This document shows positions 53,916-64,000 of a stretch of 64,000 nucleotides of DNA, piece after piece (position 1 is the first letter of the stretch; the number at the start of each line of letters is the position of its first letter). The notes below the pieces were generated by a model, which worked only from the letters and a program-made list of their open reading frames with translations, made no database searches and was not told where the DNA came from. The stretch comes from Rachycentron canadum (lineage: Eukaryota; Chordata; Actinopteri; Carangiformes; Rachycentridae). A program made the position numbers and the translations under genes. The DNA is taken from the NCBI GenBank assembly GCA_038496675.1, contig CM076652.1:10832519-10896518 (forward strand). Direction: 5' to 3'.

Positions 53916-54546
53916 AGAGATGTAGAGGTTAACCTTGGCCAAGGGCAAACTATTAGGGTCCAAGCTTGTTGCCATCTGCTCCAGAGATTAGGGGTCATAA
54001 TACTGGTTGACCAATCAATAATACATTACATGTTGGCACTGAGAGCTGGCCCTGGTTATGACTTTCTTTTGCTTATTAAAAGTAAGGCACTGCACGGTGG
54101 AAATACAGTACATTTCCCAGATGCAGGCAATGTCACAATATAAACAGTACAAAGTGAAAATAAAAATTAAATTTCTGTTTGCAGCATGTCGTCCATCAAA
54201 AGTGACTATTTTTGTATTCAAATCAAGTCTCACAGAAAATAAGATTCTTTTCTCTGAGGACAGATGTGCTGGCATTTGCTAAAGGTGTCCTGAGTCTGTG
54301 TGTATGTGACTATATATACGTGTGCCAGTGTTTGAGGAGGAAAGGAGTACTTTGAGATGAAAGCCCAAAGAGACAGCTAAGGGGAGAAGCAGAGACAGCA
54401 GGTGGTGCTAGGCGCGCTCCTGTTGCGGTGAAGGAGGCAGAGAGGTTTTTTTGTGTCAACAGATCAATAAGTGTGAGACTGAGCGAGGACTATCTATTTC
54501 AGATTGTCTGACACAGACAGAGATAAAGGTGAAATATGTAGTCTAG

Positions 54547-54549
<3 letters not shown>

Positions 54550-54577
<28 letters not shown>
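54550..54577. repeat. Poly-A tract
   Basis: A run of about 28 A. Confidence 0.95.
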
Positions 54578-54579
<2 letters not shown>

Positions 54580-54781
54580 CAGCAAACTGTAATAGCGGCT
54601 GAAAAATAACATGGCTGCGTCTGTCCAGTCCGGTTTCTCACTCTCCGTTACACATGCCTGTGGGCTTTGTGATAGCAGAAATGCAAATACTACGCTGTAT
54701 CAGAGGGCAAGACCTGACCCCCACTAATGACACAACAGCTTGTCTTAACACGATGGCATGCATATACAGTAAGCACGCATG

Positions 54782-54784
<3 letters not shown>

Positions 54785-54816
<32 letters not shown>

Positions 54817-54829
54817 GCACACACACACA
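54785..54829. repeat. (CA)n microsatellite
   Basis: About 22 CA units with two CG interruptions. Confidence 0.96.
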
Positions 54830-55247
54830 AATACAGCCCTAGTCTGTCAGCCACTGTCCACAGCCCTCTTATTGGACCAGGCAGACTGTCACCTCTTCTG
54901 ATTCCAGCAGGCACACACAGTTGAGAACTACTAATTGCCTTGCTGGGGCACCGACGTGACTCGCATGTGACCAGAATGGCTCAGAGGCATGGGAGGGCTG
55001 ATGTGCACAGGTGACACTCGTGCTTGTAAGCTGTTTGAGGGTAAGAGGTTGGAACATAAGAGTAGAAAAAGACTTTGGAAACTGCACGCGCATGTGTGTG
55101 TGTGTTATTATGCAAGTCGAATACTTGTCAATCTCATGGCAGGTTGATGGCAAGAGGACCTGAGCAAGGAGGCTTTGAACAGTCCTTAGTTGCTGCTAAA
55201 CTATCCCACTATAAAAAGGTGAACATGAATCACAATGGCAGTCTTAC

Positions 55248-55270
55248 CTTGGCCTGGCCTCAATGTCGTG
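55248..55270 (-). CDS. trim44: 23-nt coding microexon, probable trim44 penultimate exon
   Basis: On the minus strand CTCATCATTTTCAG is followed by 23 exonic bases and then GTAAGAC. Both splice sites are close to consensus, and the pyrimidine tract continues into a (CT)n microsatellite. The first frame reads HDIEARP plus two bases (AG). The terminal exon at 34131 begins with the single base G that completes an Arg codon, so the two exons join without a shift into an acidic, proline-containing tail like that of TRIM44. It starts in phase 0. The preceding exon was not found between here and the contig break at 59394. Tiny exons arise by chance more often than long ones, so confidence is moderate. 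Confidence 0.4.
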
Positions 55271-55293
55271 CTGAAAATGATGAGAAGAGAGAC

Positions 55294-55300
<7 letters not shown>

Positions 55301-55336
<36 letters not shown>
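55301..55336. repeat. (GA)n microsatellite upstream of the trim44 microexon
   Basis: About 18 GA units. On the minus strand this is a (CT)n tract extending the polypyrimidine region of the acceptor at 55271. Confidence 0.95.
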
Positions 55337-55339
<3 letters not shown>

Positions 55340-55928
55340 AAAACATTTAAAATCTTTACACAGGTGCTGTGGATATCAAATAAAAGGCCAACAACATAAT
55401 TTACATCAACTTGGTCCACAGCTGGTGTGGCTCTAAATCTGACCAATTAATTTTCACTTTTATCCACCAGTTGTGCTCATGTATATTCATGAGCTTTTAA
55501 AGAAACAGCCTGGAACAAAGCAGCAAATGAGCTGCAAACAGGACTCATGCGCTTGCTTTATATTTTAATTTGCAAAAAAGAAAACAAGATTTCTCAATGT
55601 CAAAAAATTGACTTAATTTGTTGACAGTCAGTATGTGACGCTTTGACAACCACTGAACGCTACAGGTTTATTCATGTGCCAAATCCAATTAAAAAATATG
55701 TCAAATTCTGGCAATTCAGTGCAATTATATTATTTCACGAGGCTTCTCCATTTAAATAATAGCAATGGTTTTATTCATAGACCTGTATACATAGACCTGG
55801 AGTATTTCACATTCCAATCACAAAGTTCCAGTAAGCAGGTATCACACGTAAAATTACACCATTATACACTAATGCCGATTTGTTAAACCAACCCTAATAA
55901 GATTTTTTTTTTTTTTTTTTTTTTTTCA

Positions 55929-56152
55929 GACAGTCGGACCTTCAGCCTCTTTTGTTACCTTTAATGTTCTGCCTAACACAGACCGTACTGTTGCACTGGA
56001 CCTCAACTACTGGTGCTGCGATGGCTGAGACAGAAAGGAATATCGATGTCCCCGTGCTCCTCGCCAGCACGGGAGACGAGAGGAAAGCTGATGAGTGGAA
56101 GCGGCGAAGCAATGACTGGATGTCTGCCTCACTGACTAAGATTTGGCTCTAA
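55929..56152 (+). CDS. Exon-like open segment, product not recognised
   Basis: A long poly-T tract ending in CAG (55902-55929 region) forms a textbook-looking splice acceptor. From there one plus-strand frame stays open for about 74 codons to a TAA ending at 56152. The second half has non-repetitive, coding-like composition, including AETERNIDVPVLLAS, then GDERKADEWKRRSNDW. It also contains a perfect 8-bp inverted repeat (CCCGTGCT 56051-56058, AGCACGGG 56066-56073). I do not recognise the peptide and see no partner exon. It may equally be a conserved non-coding element behind a homopolymer. It is antisense to trim44. Confidence 0.2.
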
Positions 56153-57577
56153 ATTTAATTAGCTTCAGATCTGGACAAATACGTGCTTCTTAAATATTGG
56201 AAGATTTTTCTTGGTTTACCTTGTCAAACACTTCAGTAGACTCAGAAGTTAATTTGTGAATTCAGGGCGCAAAACTGACAATCACCACAGAAGCTCTTGA
56301 GTGGCTGCTAAGAGGCGTCTTCTACACAAAGCACACGTTTGCAAACTTTCTTCTCTTCCTCTACTGTTTTAACTGACATATCTAAAAAAGAAATTGTGTT
56401 ATATTTGTATGAAAAAATAATTATGTGTCTGGGTAATAACATTTTTAGCAGGTGAGCCAGCGAGTGGAATGTAACAGAATATCATTAATCCAGTGAGTCG
56501 AGGCAGCACTTCAGGGAAACATTTGCATATTTAAGTGCAACACTGCCGTTATATTTTTTTTATTATATTAAAATCAATATCAGTGATTGAACAGGCTAAA
56601 ACCAACAATGAACCTCTCCTCTCATTCACAGTATCAGCGTAGTCATTCCTGATCACTTGGAGCTGGATACTAAAAGCAGGAGATACTGTGTTCATATTCA
56701 GTTTCAACTTCTGGCAGCATAGTCAAATTTCATTTTGTTGACAATGTGCTGAATTACTTATGTATTCTCCTTTTCTTTGATATTTGTTTTGGTTACATTA
56801 TATTACAGCAATGAAAATCTTAAGCTGTTATTTGTTTTCATTTGGTCTAATTAAAGAGTTTCGTCGAGCCACTGCCCACAAAACTGAAAGAAATATGCTG
56901 TGAAAAAAGAAGCTGACGGCTATAGAGCTTTGTAATTACCAGCTTGCCACAGTGTAGAGAAAAATCAGACCCTGAGGGACGAGTAACACCAGAATCAACA
57001 TTTCCTATCTTATTCACATGGCTTAAGGCAGTTCAATCAATACCTGAACACACATAAAACTGGTCCATTGGGCTTGTGTATCTGTCAACAACAGATGCAA
57101 CCAAAAGCTGTTTCATTCATTGTTTTTTTTTTTATATCATCAACTCCATAGGATGATGTGACATTGAACTGTATGGAAGATTTTTTTTTTTTTTTTTTCA
57201 AGAGTGCTCTTAACTTAACATACTAAACAGAAGACTGGTGTTTACAGTTAAATTAAGGTCAATTAGTATTTGGGGACAAAAATCTTTGCTACTGTTCCAC
57301 AACTGGGCAGGAACTGTGTACTCAGCAACCGCTACACAGCAGCTTCACTGTCACACATGGAATGACTTCAACAAGTGCAGATGTTAATGGCCAAAATGTC
57401 TAGTGGCTTTGAACAGAGTCATACAATGTGTTTCTGTTTAGACAAGGATATTACTTTTTAAGAAAAAGCTATATTTCTGTAGAAATATATAATACAAGAT
57501 AATTTGAAACTGTCAAAGGCAAAAACAAGCACTTTCATTGGACGCCCTTGGATGTGGACAATTGGACCATTTGATTA

Positions 57578-57651
57578 CGTTGGCGCAGTGGTTAAGCTGT
57601 TGTCTTGCATACTGTTCTTGCTTAATAGTGTAGCAAGGTTAAAAAAAAAAA
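57578..57651 (+). mobile_element. tRNA-related SINE-like remnant with A-rich tail
   Basis: TGGCGCAGTGG at 57581-57591 matches the tRNA A-box consensus TRGCNNAGYGG exactly and is followed by TTAAGC and TTGTCTTGCA. These recall the head of the fish SINE also seen at 28764-28830. An A run at 57640-57651 may be the tail. The B box is missing, so the copy is truncated or decayed. Confidence 0.4.
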
Positions 57652-59393
57652 ATCCTTTCAGTGCAGCTCCTGTGATGAATTTTTAATAAAATCTCACTTT
57701 TTATTGTTTTCAAATAGTTTAAAGTGAAACTATTCCCTAACATGCATTTGTATTGAAATTGAACAAAACTAAAATAAGCTGCATGGAAGAAGGCTGAGTT
57801 GCTTCGAAGCTGTCTCAGTTCATTGTGACCTGGGTCAGGAGTCAGGGTTGGGTCACTCTTGCAGACTCGCAATGCCTGGCTAATGAGGAATCTTGGCTTT
57901 GTTGTCATGCCAGGAGGACTTTGTTGAGCCTCCGCCTCCACGTTTCTAAACATAAACGCAGACTTACAGAGCCTTTTTAGCCATATGTAGGAAAATATGG
58001 TCCAATACAACTGCACAGTGTGGTAGGTGATGCTGTAAGTGAGCTGGCCTCTACAAAGGGAACGAGTGCACCAGTGCTGAGTTGCAAGAATATATAAGTA
58101 GACTTGATATATTTCTCTATAATCAGGAAGTTTAATGATTCATGTTACTTACTGTAGCATACATTATATATATTAATATAACATTTACATTCTACCTAAA
58201 GTATTCATCTATACCATTCTATTATGTATATACCTGAGCATTTCATTCTCATCTTTGATATATGGGTTTAGTAACTATCTCTGTATGAATGTCCTGGATG
58301 GCATGAACCTTTCTGCGCTTCAACCAGTCTAACTCCTGCCGAGTGTTTTTAATTACTACATAGTGAGCTGTGAATGTTCAAGTAAGCATACTGAGTGGTT
58401 GTACTAATGAGCACCTTCTTACTTTTTTAATGAAAATGTAGTGAGGGAGCTTTGATAACAAAGTTTGTTAGGTTTGTTAATGCATTCTCTCTCTGGCTCT
58501 GGCCGATTGGTCAATTTTCAAAATGTCATTTTCACCCCTGCTGGCCCTTTTTATTGTGCTTTGTCTACACCTGTGCCCGAATTAAAGGAAAGTTAGGAGA
58601 ACATTAACAGAGCCAGTGGTATTTTGTTTGTTTGACCTTCATCAGGAAGACTCACCTCAATCATATTATTCTTTGGGAGGAGTTGAAAGGATGGATTTTA
58701 CGCAGGTGAGAAATATTTTACATTATAGCTGCTCCATTCCACAGGCTTCCTGTTACATGGCTGCAGTGCACTAGATTGATGTGCTTACAAAGCAGCAATC
58801 GCTTTTCTGGCTCGGAAGCTGCTACTCTTTCTTTTCTTGTAAAAAGCTGGAATCGAGGCACTGTACCTTCAAAAGGTGCTGGTGGCCATAACTATTGCTC
58901 TCTAGCAAACAGGATTAGATTGTGTTTTACAGGAGGAGAAGTAAACAAAACTGTCAAGAGCGGACAGGGTCAACATATTCAAATGTGTATTTCCATTTGA
59001 ACAAAGCTCGAGGTATTGGCTTTGTTTTCTCATGTCATGGCTTCATTCATGGATTTTAAATCTCTCACACTCTCTCACTTCACTACAGGACAACAAGAAT
59101 GACTGTGGACTTTCCACTACTGCATCTTTTACTGTGAGTGGTGCTGCAGTGTTGAAACGAAAGATAAACTAATTAATATCACAAAATTAATCTTTTCAAA
59201 TATGAGCAGTGCTTGACTTCTTTTCATACTGAACTGAAATGTTTTTCGTGTACTTGACATTTTAAACAATTACTGATGTAATTGATCAAAACAATCATTG
59301 ACAAATAACAAAAAAAAAAAAAAGTTTCATATTGTTTCAAGTGATGGACTGCAGTTCAAAATGCCATTTGCAGGCACAGCCACCACAAGGCAG

Positions 59394-59394
59394 N
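59394..59394. other. Single undetermined base at a suspected contig join
   Basis: The n lies inside the fjx1 reading frame, at the point where similarity to the family ends and AT-rich non-coding sequence begins. It probably stands for missing sequence of unknown length. Confidence 0.55.
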
Positions 59395-59665
59395 TTCCCG
59401 CGGAGACAGTTTGATGGGTGAGGTTGTGAGCCTCGAGCCTGCCCCCCAAGTGCGGTCTTTGTGCCGCCGGGACGGCAAGCAATGCCCGGAAAGTTTTGGC
59501 GGAGAGGTCCGCGGGGAGACCTCGGTGAAAAGACCCTCCGCCCGGTGCCGAGAGCCTCCGTTTGTGTCGCTCCAAGCGGCTCTCAAGTGCGCTCCAGACG
59601 TAGAAAACACTCACGAGGGCGCACAGGAAGAGCAGAGCGAACAAGTTTGCTGAAACGGCCCTCAT
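59394..59665 (-). CDS. fjx1: Four-jointed box kinase 1, N-terminal fragment, cut at an assembly join
   Basis: FJX1 is the vertebrate homologue of Drosophila Four-jointed, a Golgi type-II membrane kinase that phosphorylates cadherin repeats of Fat/Dachsous proteins in planar polarity. The start is ATG at 59665 in context CAACATGA. Residues 1-7 form a short cytoplasmic tail, and about 8-27 (LFALLFLCALVSVFYVWSAL) a signal-anchor segment. A basic stretch, ESRLERHKRR, follows. KTFRALL at residues 57-63 matches the conserved SLKTFRALL of the human protein as I recall it, and NLT at 81-83 is an N-glycosylation sequon. The mammalian gene has one coding exon of over 400 codons. Here codon 91 contains the only n in the region, and the sequence beyond stops resembling the family, with a stop at 59327. 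The catalytic domain is absent from the window. This looks like a contig join, although a true pseudogene cannot be ruled out. Confidence 0.65.
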
Positions 59666-60225
59666 GTTGAAGACTCCCCCCCCCCCCCTCCAAACACCCC
59701 GGGAGAGCCACGGATCCCCAGCGGGTTAATAACAGCGGCAGAGGGGAAACCAGATTTCTTCAATCCACAGTTGAGCTGGAGCGACGGTGAGCCGTGCGCG
59801 CCCGCGTCCCGTACACCCCCCCACAGGAGGACTGCCTGAGATCACAGGATGAGGAGGGTCTCCGACACAGTGCGAATCTCATCTCCCGTCCTGTTCAGAT
59901 GTCCTGTCATATTACCCCCCCCCTCCACCCTCCACCGCCTCTGCAGGAAAACGAGAGAGCACATCGCACCGCCCCGGCGGGGTATCCTCTACTGAGCGAT
60001 GTCCGCTGCAGCCCGCTGGCGTCGTGGGGGCTCTCTGTCCGGGTGCGACCCGCCGCCTCTCATCCTCCCTTCCCTCTCCACCGTCCGCTGGGTGAGTTTG
60101 ATATGTGGGTTGTGTCGGTTCGCAGAGAGACACTAGGCGGCGAGACACGTGACTCCAGTCCCGAGGTGGTGGGCGGATCGTGGGAAGGGGGGATTCAGAG
60201 AGGAGCGGAGCAAGTGCACCGCACC
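59666..60225 (-). promoter_or_regulatory. CpG-rich 5' region of fjx1
   Basis: GC- and CpG-dense sequence upstream of the fjx1 start codon, with a long C run at 59677-59687 and CpG clusters at 59780-60200. This fits a CpG-island promoter and 5'UTR. A 178-codon plus-strand open frame (59794-60330) crosses the block but ends in a (GT)n tract and resembles nothing I know. Confidence 0.5.
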
Positions 60226-60229
60226 GCGT

Positions 60230-60253
60230 TGTGTGTGTGTGTGTGTGTGTGTT
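60230..60253. repeat. (GT)n microsatellite
   Basis: About 12 GT units bordering the CpG-rich block. Confidence 0.95.
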
Positions 60254-60564
60254 TGAGCTTGTGTGTGTCTGATGTTGGAGGATTGCGTGGTATACTGACA
60301 AAGACAGCCATTATGATAATTGATACCTAAGGCAGAAATACTTTGGAAATAATGTCACCATTTTAAACAAATAATAGGCCTAGTCTTCTTCGTGCCTGTA
60401 CAAAGCAAAGTATCCTGTTAGGGATGAGTGGGGAGTCACCCTGTCTGAACTCAGTTTGTTCAGATTTGTTGTTGTTTTGTTGTTTTGGCTCTAGAATATT
60501 TCACATAAGATGAAAGTTTTCACTGGTGGGTCAAAGCACTGACTTTCAGATTGGAGGCAGTCTG

Positions 60565-60720
60565 GGACACTGTGGTATGATCCAAAACATACAGACAATG
60601 CCACCATTTATCCCAGATGGTGGGAATGGTGTCCCTGGCCATGTCAGTCACCTGACCTCCTCCTCAAGCAAGCAAAAAGGAGAAACTCAGGGAGTTCATC
60701 CAGTCACTCAATAAAACTCA
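60565..60720 (+). mobile_element. Degraded Tc1/mariner transposase fragment
   Basis: 'gatccaaaacatacagacaa' resembles the DNA for the Asp-Pro-Lys-His motif of Tc1 transposases. About 60 bp on, 'tggccatgtcagtcacctga' resembles the stretch that normally reads 'tggccnagncagtctccaga'. Then 'gagaaactcagggagttcat' resembles the final catalytic Glu block ('gaaaatctntggagggagnt'). Spacing is roughly right, but the frame is broken. No terminal inverted repeats were found, so the copy is dead. Confidence 0.4.
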
Positions 60721-63700
60721 TTAAGGAGATATGATTGCTTTATTTTTGGTTTATTTTAATTTGGTCACCCACATTTGGGATACTGAAAATCTATTATACT
60801 GATGTGCGTGTAAAGCAGAATTACAAAAATATGTGACTGCAGTTTTCATGATCTGGCTGATCCTCCCATACCACAAAATTGTTTTTTAAAGACTGAAAGT
60901 ATTTTTTAAGACATGAGAAGACAGGAGAATACAAACATTTGAGTTTATTTTGAAAATGTAGTTTTAGTTCAATTCATTTTCATTTAATCTAGGTACACAA
61001 ATACACACCTAAAGACATTTCCTCAATTTCTTTGTATACTGTGTTTATTCTAAAATAACCTATCCATGAAACTAAAAAAGTCCTGACACAAGATCCCTCT
61101 TACTCTGTTTATATAGCGTTTACAACCATGTTACTGTGGTCAATAGCAGACAGTGTTTGCTCTGATCTGATCTGCTATGAGATACAATATACAAATGTCT
61201 TGTTTCAATATTTAAAAGCCCCTGTTGACTGTTTTGTATTCATAAAGACAACACTTAGCTCAGTTTCTGCTGCTAAGGATTTGATCATTTTCCTGCCAAC
61301 ACCTGGGGCACAATAAAGTCAACTCCTGCTTGTTTCATCCCCGTCCAAGGCTTTTGTTAAACCAAATGTAACATGCATGCACACAAACTCCTTCATACGC
61401 ACTCCCCTCATTAAATTATTCCTCATTAGCATCCCTTCACACTCTTTACCATTCGTCTCATGTTTTCACACTCTGTATCTTGAACCTTAGCTTCCTAATC
61501 AAATTAATTGGGTCATTTTTATTGCAACATACTGGCATGCTAAATTGCCTGAGTTGAAAAGACAGTCACAAACAAGAATACTCAATTACACTCAGTAAAC
61601 CAGAGGTCCATAAATGTATGCTTTCAATGCCTGGAGCTCTGAAATGCTCATCTCCATGTTGGTATTCATGTTATTTTATGGCTCCCAGAGAGAACTACAC
61701 AAAACCTGTCCACACTAGTTTATCTGATATCATGCAAACATAGACAAGAGATGACTTCTTGTAGACAGGCAGGTGAAATGATTCTGATGTGGTCATATTG
61801 CTCATGTACCCTTCACTTCTGCTTTGTCAGATTGGATCTTTTATTATTTTTATTTTTTGCCATCAGCAGAATAATTTGTTCAATTCCCAGCCTGCGTGTT
61901 GATTCAGAAATACAGATTGACAGCGGTGGCAGTGCAAAGGGAACGGAAAATCTCTGGGTTGTGCGCGAGTAGAGAAGCATTTTACAAGTCCTCCAAAAAT
62001 CTCCAGAAATGGTTTGTGTAGCGGTGCATGGCTGAGCATGTTTTTCTAACATGGCAGACAGACGAGAGGGTCCTTGTGGAGGTGGAGTTTTTTTGCTTAA
62101 TGCCGTTTAAAACAAATTAGCCGTTGAAAATTGCACACTGTGTCTCAATTTTTTTTTTTTCTCAAGGCCTGTTACAAGCATTCTGCTTCACCTTGGTGTT
62201 GTGGCTTCACTTTCACTTTAAAGCTCAGTTACAGCAAGACTTAAGACTTGCAGCGTCTAGACATGGGAAATGAAGAAGGCTTAAGTGCATTGCTGAAATT
62301 CTCTCTGATGTGTATTGCTTTTTAGGTGTGTGGAGTAACTGCTCAGTCTGCGGCAGCCCGGCTGGTGGTGTCCCTTTCTCTGAGCACAAGTGTGGGCATG
62401 TTCACATATCAAACCTATCTGTTTCTTGCCATGTGTTATCTGCAGGTCAGCCAACCTCTGAAACCCACCCCCCACCTCTTTACTGCTGCATTCCTCCCTG
62501 TGCTTTCCTCATAAATCCCACAGCAGTCCCGGGAGGGCTGTAACACAGAAAGCTTTCCTCCACCAGTCATGGCTGTCCGTGGTCAAGCGCTGCAGTGACA
62601 CAAGAGAGCCCAGGCCGTCTGTCATTCTGTCCGCAGCGACACAGTACACCCATCACCGGCCGTCTGACTGCGCCGCAGCTGTGATACAATCTTGGCTTCT
62701 CCGTGTGGTGCCTGTCTGCCTGTGCAGATGGACTGATGGATGCAGAGGTAGACATTAAGGGATGGGGACAGAGGAGGAGAAAGTGCAGTGGGCTTCTGTC
62801 ACATCCCTTGTAGTCTAAGGTTAATACACGCTGAGCAATAACTCATAGGTCCCCTGACACTTTGCAGCACTCTGTTTCCTGGACTGAATAATGAATGTGC
62901 AGGGCTTCCATTAGCGTTGAAAGCTACGATTATTTCACAGGGCCTGACAATTACTCATGCTGCGGGACTCAGGGACAGGGCGGGGGAGATCCATTGGGAT
63001 GAATTCATCGTCTCCTGGCTCATGTGTGTGATAAAGAAATCTCTAAGCGAATGTGTGTTCTTTGGACACGTCTGTGCTTGTCTGTGTTTATTCTAAAAGA
63101 GATGTGACTGGAGCAGGTTATAAGAAGGAAGTATGGTGGTTTAATTTAGTATTCTAGTGGTGAGAATGTATGCACACTGAACTGTCAATACCTGCCTTGA
63201 ATACAGGAACTGGGGATATTGCCATCTGCTCAACAAACCCAGCATGCACTCCTCTCCACACAGAAGGCTAGAATATGGCTGCGGTAAAGTTGTGGATACC
63301 AACCACATATACCATAACAATAAATACTCCAGAGACAGACAAGGCATTTCTTTTAACTACTGGTGACAGAGACACAATCTTGTCAGCACTTATCTCACCA
63401 CTAACTCTTTGGAATAGGGTATAAATTGCATGAAATAGGCTTTATAGTCAGCACACTAGTTTCTTGGCTTCCATTAGCAGGCAGATGCTGCTGGTGTTGA
63501 ATGTGAGACATTACACGATTTAATTCTCCACCATAGTATATCCAGGGTGACGCAGTTTTTTTTTTTTTTTTGAATAAGGCCTGCTGGCTTTATCTAGACA
63601 GAAAGCAGGGTCTCAGAGGCAACAAGAAGAAAAAAGCAGCCTATGCAGAATCAAAAACGAAGCTGTTGCTACAAGGAGAGATCTGCTGCACTGCTAGGAC

Positions 63701-64000
63701 CTGAGCATGGCACAGAGCCACCAAACTGCTGCCCTTTTTCCACCATTCACTGCAGTTTCATTAGCCTGTCTTTGCCAATTTCCTGATATGCAGGCTCAAG
63801 GTTTTTTTTTTTTTTTTTTTCTAGCAGCGAGTGGTCCGTTGCAATTTGCTAATGAATGGGTAATTGTTAATGAGTGCAGTATTACTCTCTCAGCTATGGA
63901 GGAAAAGCAGGAGGCTTGGCTTATTTATGTACTGTACTCCTCATCTCCATCTGGTTTCCATGCAGCAGCGGTTAAATAGTTTTTTTTTTTTTGAACCAGC
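60721..64000. other. Intergenic sequence upstream of fjx1
   Basis: No supported gene on either strand. It holds poly-T tracts (62151-62160, 63559-63572, 63801-63820) and repeat-free blocks, for example 62820-63010. A short open frame near 62310-62543 is rich in Cys and Pro but has no recognisable domain. The next gene in human synteny (PAMR1) is not visible. Confidence 0.5.

Larger units (their letters stand above)
34132..55247 (-). other. Presumed trim44 intron (about 21 kb)
   Basis: This lies between the donor at 55247 (CCAAG, then GTAAGAC) and the acceptor at 34132-34133. It contains most of the window's microsatellites, a LINE relic (39540-39900), a dispersed-repeat copy (46564-46790) and two assembly discontinuities (n at 52442; 385 n at 53476-53860). 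No further exon is supported. Repeat-free, TAAT-rich blocks near 41770-42010 and 48690-48900 could be conserved elements. The intron call depends on the two flanking exons being correct. Confidence 0.45.
55271..59393. other. Presumed trim44 intron / upstream sequence; no supported trim44 exon
   Basis: The remaining trim44 exons (zinc finger, acidic region, B-box, coiled coil) should lie upstream of 55270, yet no segment here resembles them. The stretch holds poly-T tracts (55902-55926, 57181-57200), an exon-like plus-strand segment (55929-56152) and a tRNA-like SINE remnant (57578-57651). It ends on the right at the n that truncates fjx1. The missing exons may be in sequence lost at that join. 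Confidence 0.4.

Noticed and set aside
53316..54143. Open frames of up to 275 codons on both strands across 53316-54143
   Set aside because: They consist of undetermined bases and translated GT/GA repeats; the frame is open only because n cannot encode a stop.
57581..57591. Perfect tRNA A-box, considered as a tRNA gene
   Set aside because: There is no B box, no cloverleaf and no terminator at the right distance. A SINE remnant explains it better.
58270..58400. Minus-strand segment reading QELDWLKRRKVHAIQDI, considered as the missing trim44 coiled-coil exon
   Set aside because: There is no pyrimidine tract before a usable AG and no suitable donor in phase, and the sequence does not align with the TRIM44 coiled coil as I know it.
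59794..60330. 178-codon plus-strand open frame upstream of fjx1
   Set aside because: It lies in a GC-rich block where stop codons are rare, contains poly-Pro from C runs and a Cys-Val run from a (GT)n array, and has no recognisable domain.

Overview
The window looks like nuclear DNA of a ray-finned fish. It is AT-rich and full of (GT)n, (GA)n and poly-A/T tracts. It also carries several decayed copies of a dispersed repeat that I recognise from spiny-rayed (acanthomorph) teleost genomes, plus remnants of a LINE, a Tc1/mariner element and tRNA-like SINEs. There are no bacterial-style genes, no CRISPR array and no rRNA or tRNA gene. Almost every open frame is a chance frame in intron, intergenic or microsatellite DNA.

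Three gene fragments can be supported, all on the minus strand, so transcription runs from high to low coordinates. (1) 59394-59665 is the N-terminal part of a Golgi type-II membrane protein that I read as Four-jointed box kinase 1 (fjx1). It is cut by a single n at 59394. (2) A 23-nt exon at 55248-55270 and a terminal coding exon at 34047-34131 join in phase. Together they resemble the acidic C-terminus of TRIM44. (3) 16795-16849 is a start codon, signal-peptide stretch and strong splice donor beside a CpG-rich block. This fits the first coding exon of ldlrad3. The order and orientation fjx1 > trim44 > ldlrad3 is what I know of human 11p13 (FJX1, TRIM44, LDLRAD3, all the same direction). That synteny is the main reason for preferring these names over generic labels.

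Layout: 1-16794 is best read as the first intron of ldlrad3. About 16795-17340 is its first exon and promoter block. 17341-34046 is intergenic, with the presumed trim44 3'UTR near its right end. 34132-55247 is a roughly 21-kb trim44 intron holding most of the microsatellites, a LINE remnant and a 385-base assembly gap. 55271-59393 is upstream trim44 or intergenic sequence in which the remaining trim44 exons were not found. 59394-60250 is fjx1 and its CpG-rich 5' region. 60251-64000 is upstream intergenic sequence with a Tc1-like relic.

I found no convincing new biological system. The observations most worth checking are a near-perfect 23-position hairpin at 12563-12613, two smaller perfect hairpins, the contig join that truncates fjx1 and may hide the missing trim44 exons, the use of (CT)n microsatellites as polypyrimidine tracts for both trim44 exons, and an exon-like plus-strand segment at 55929-56152. 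Gene names rest on reading the sequence and on remembered synteny; no database was searched.
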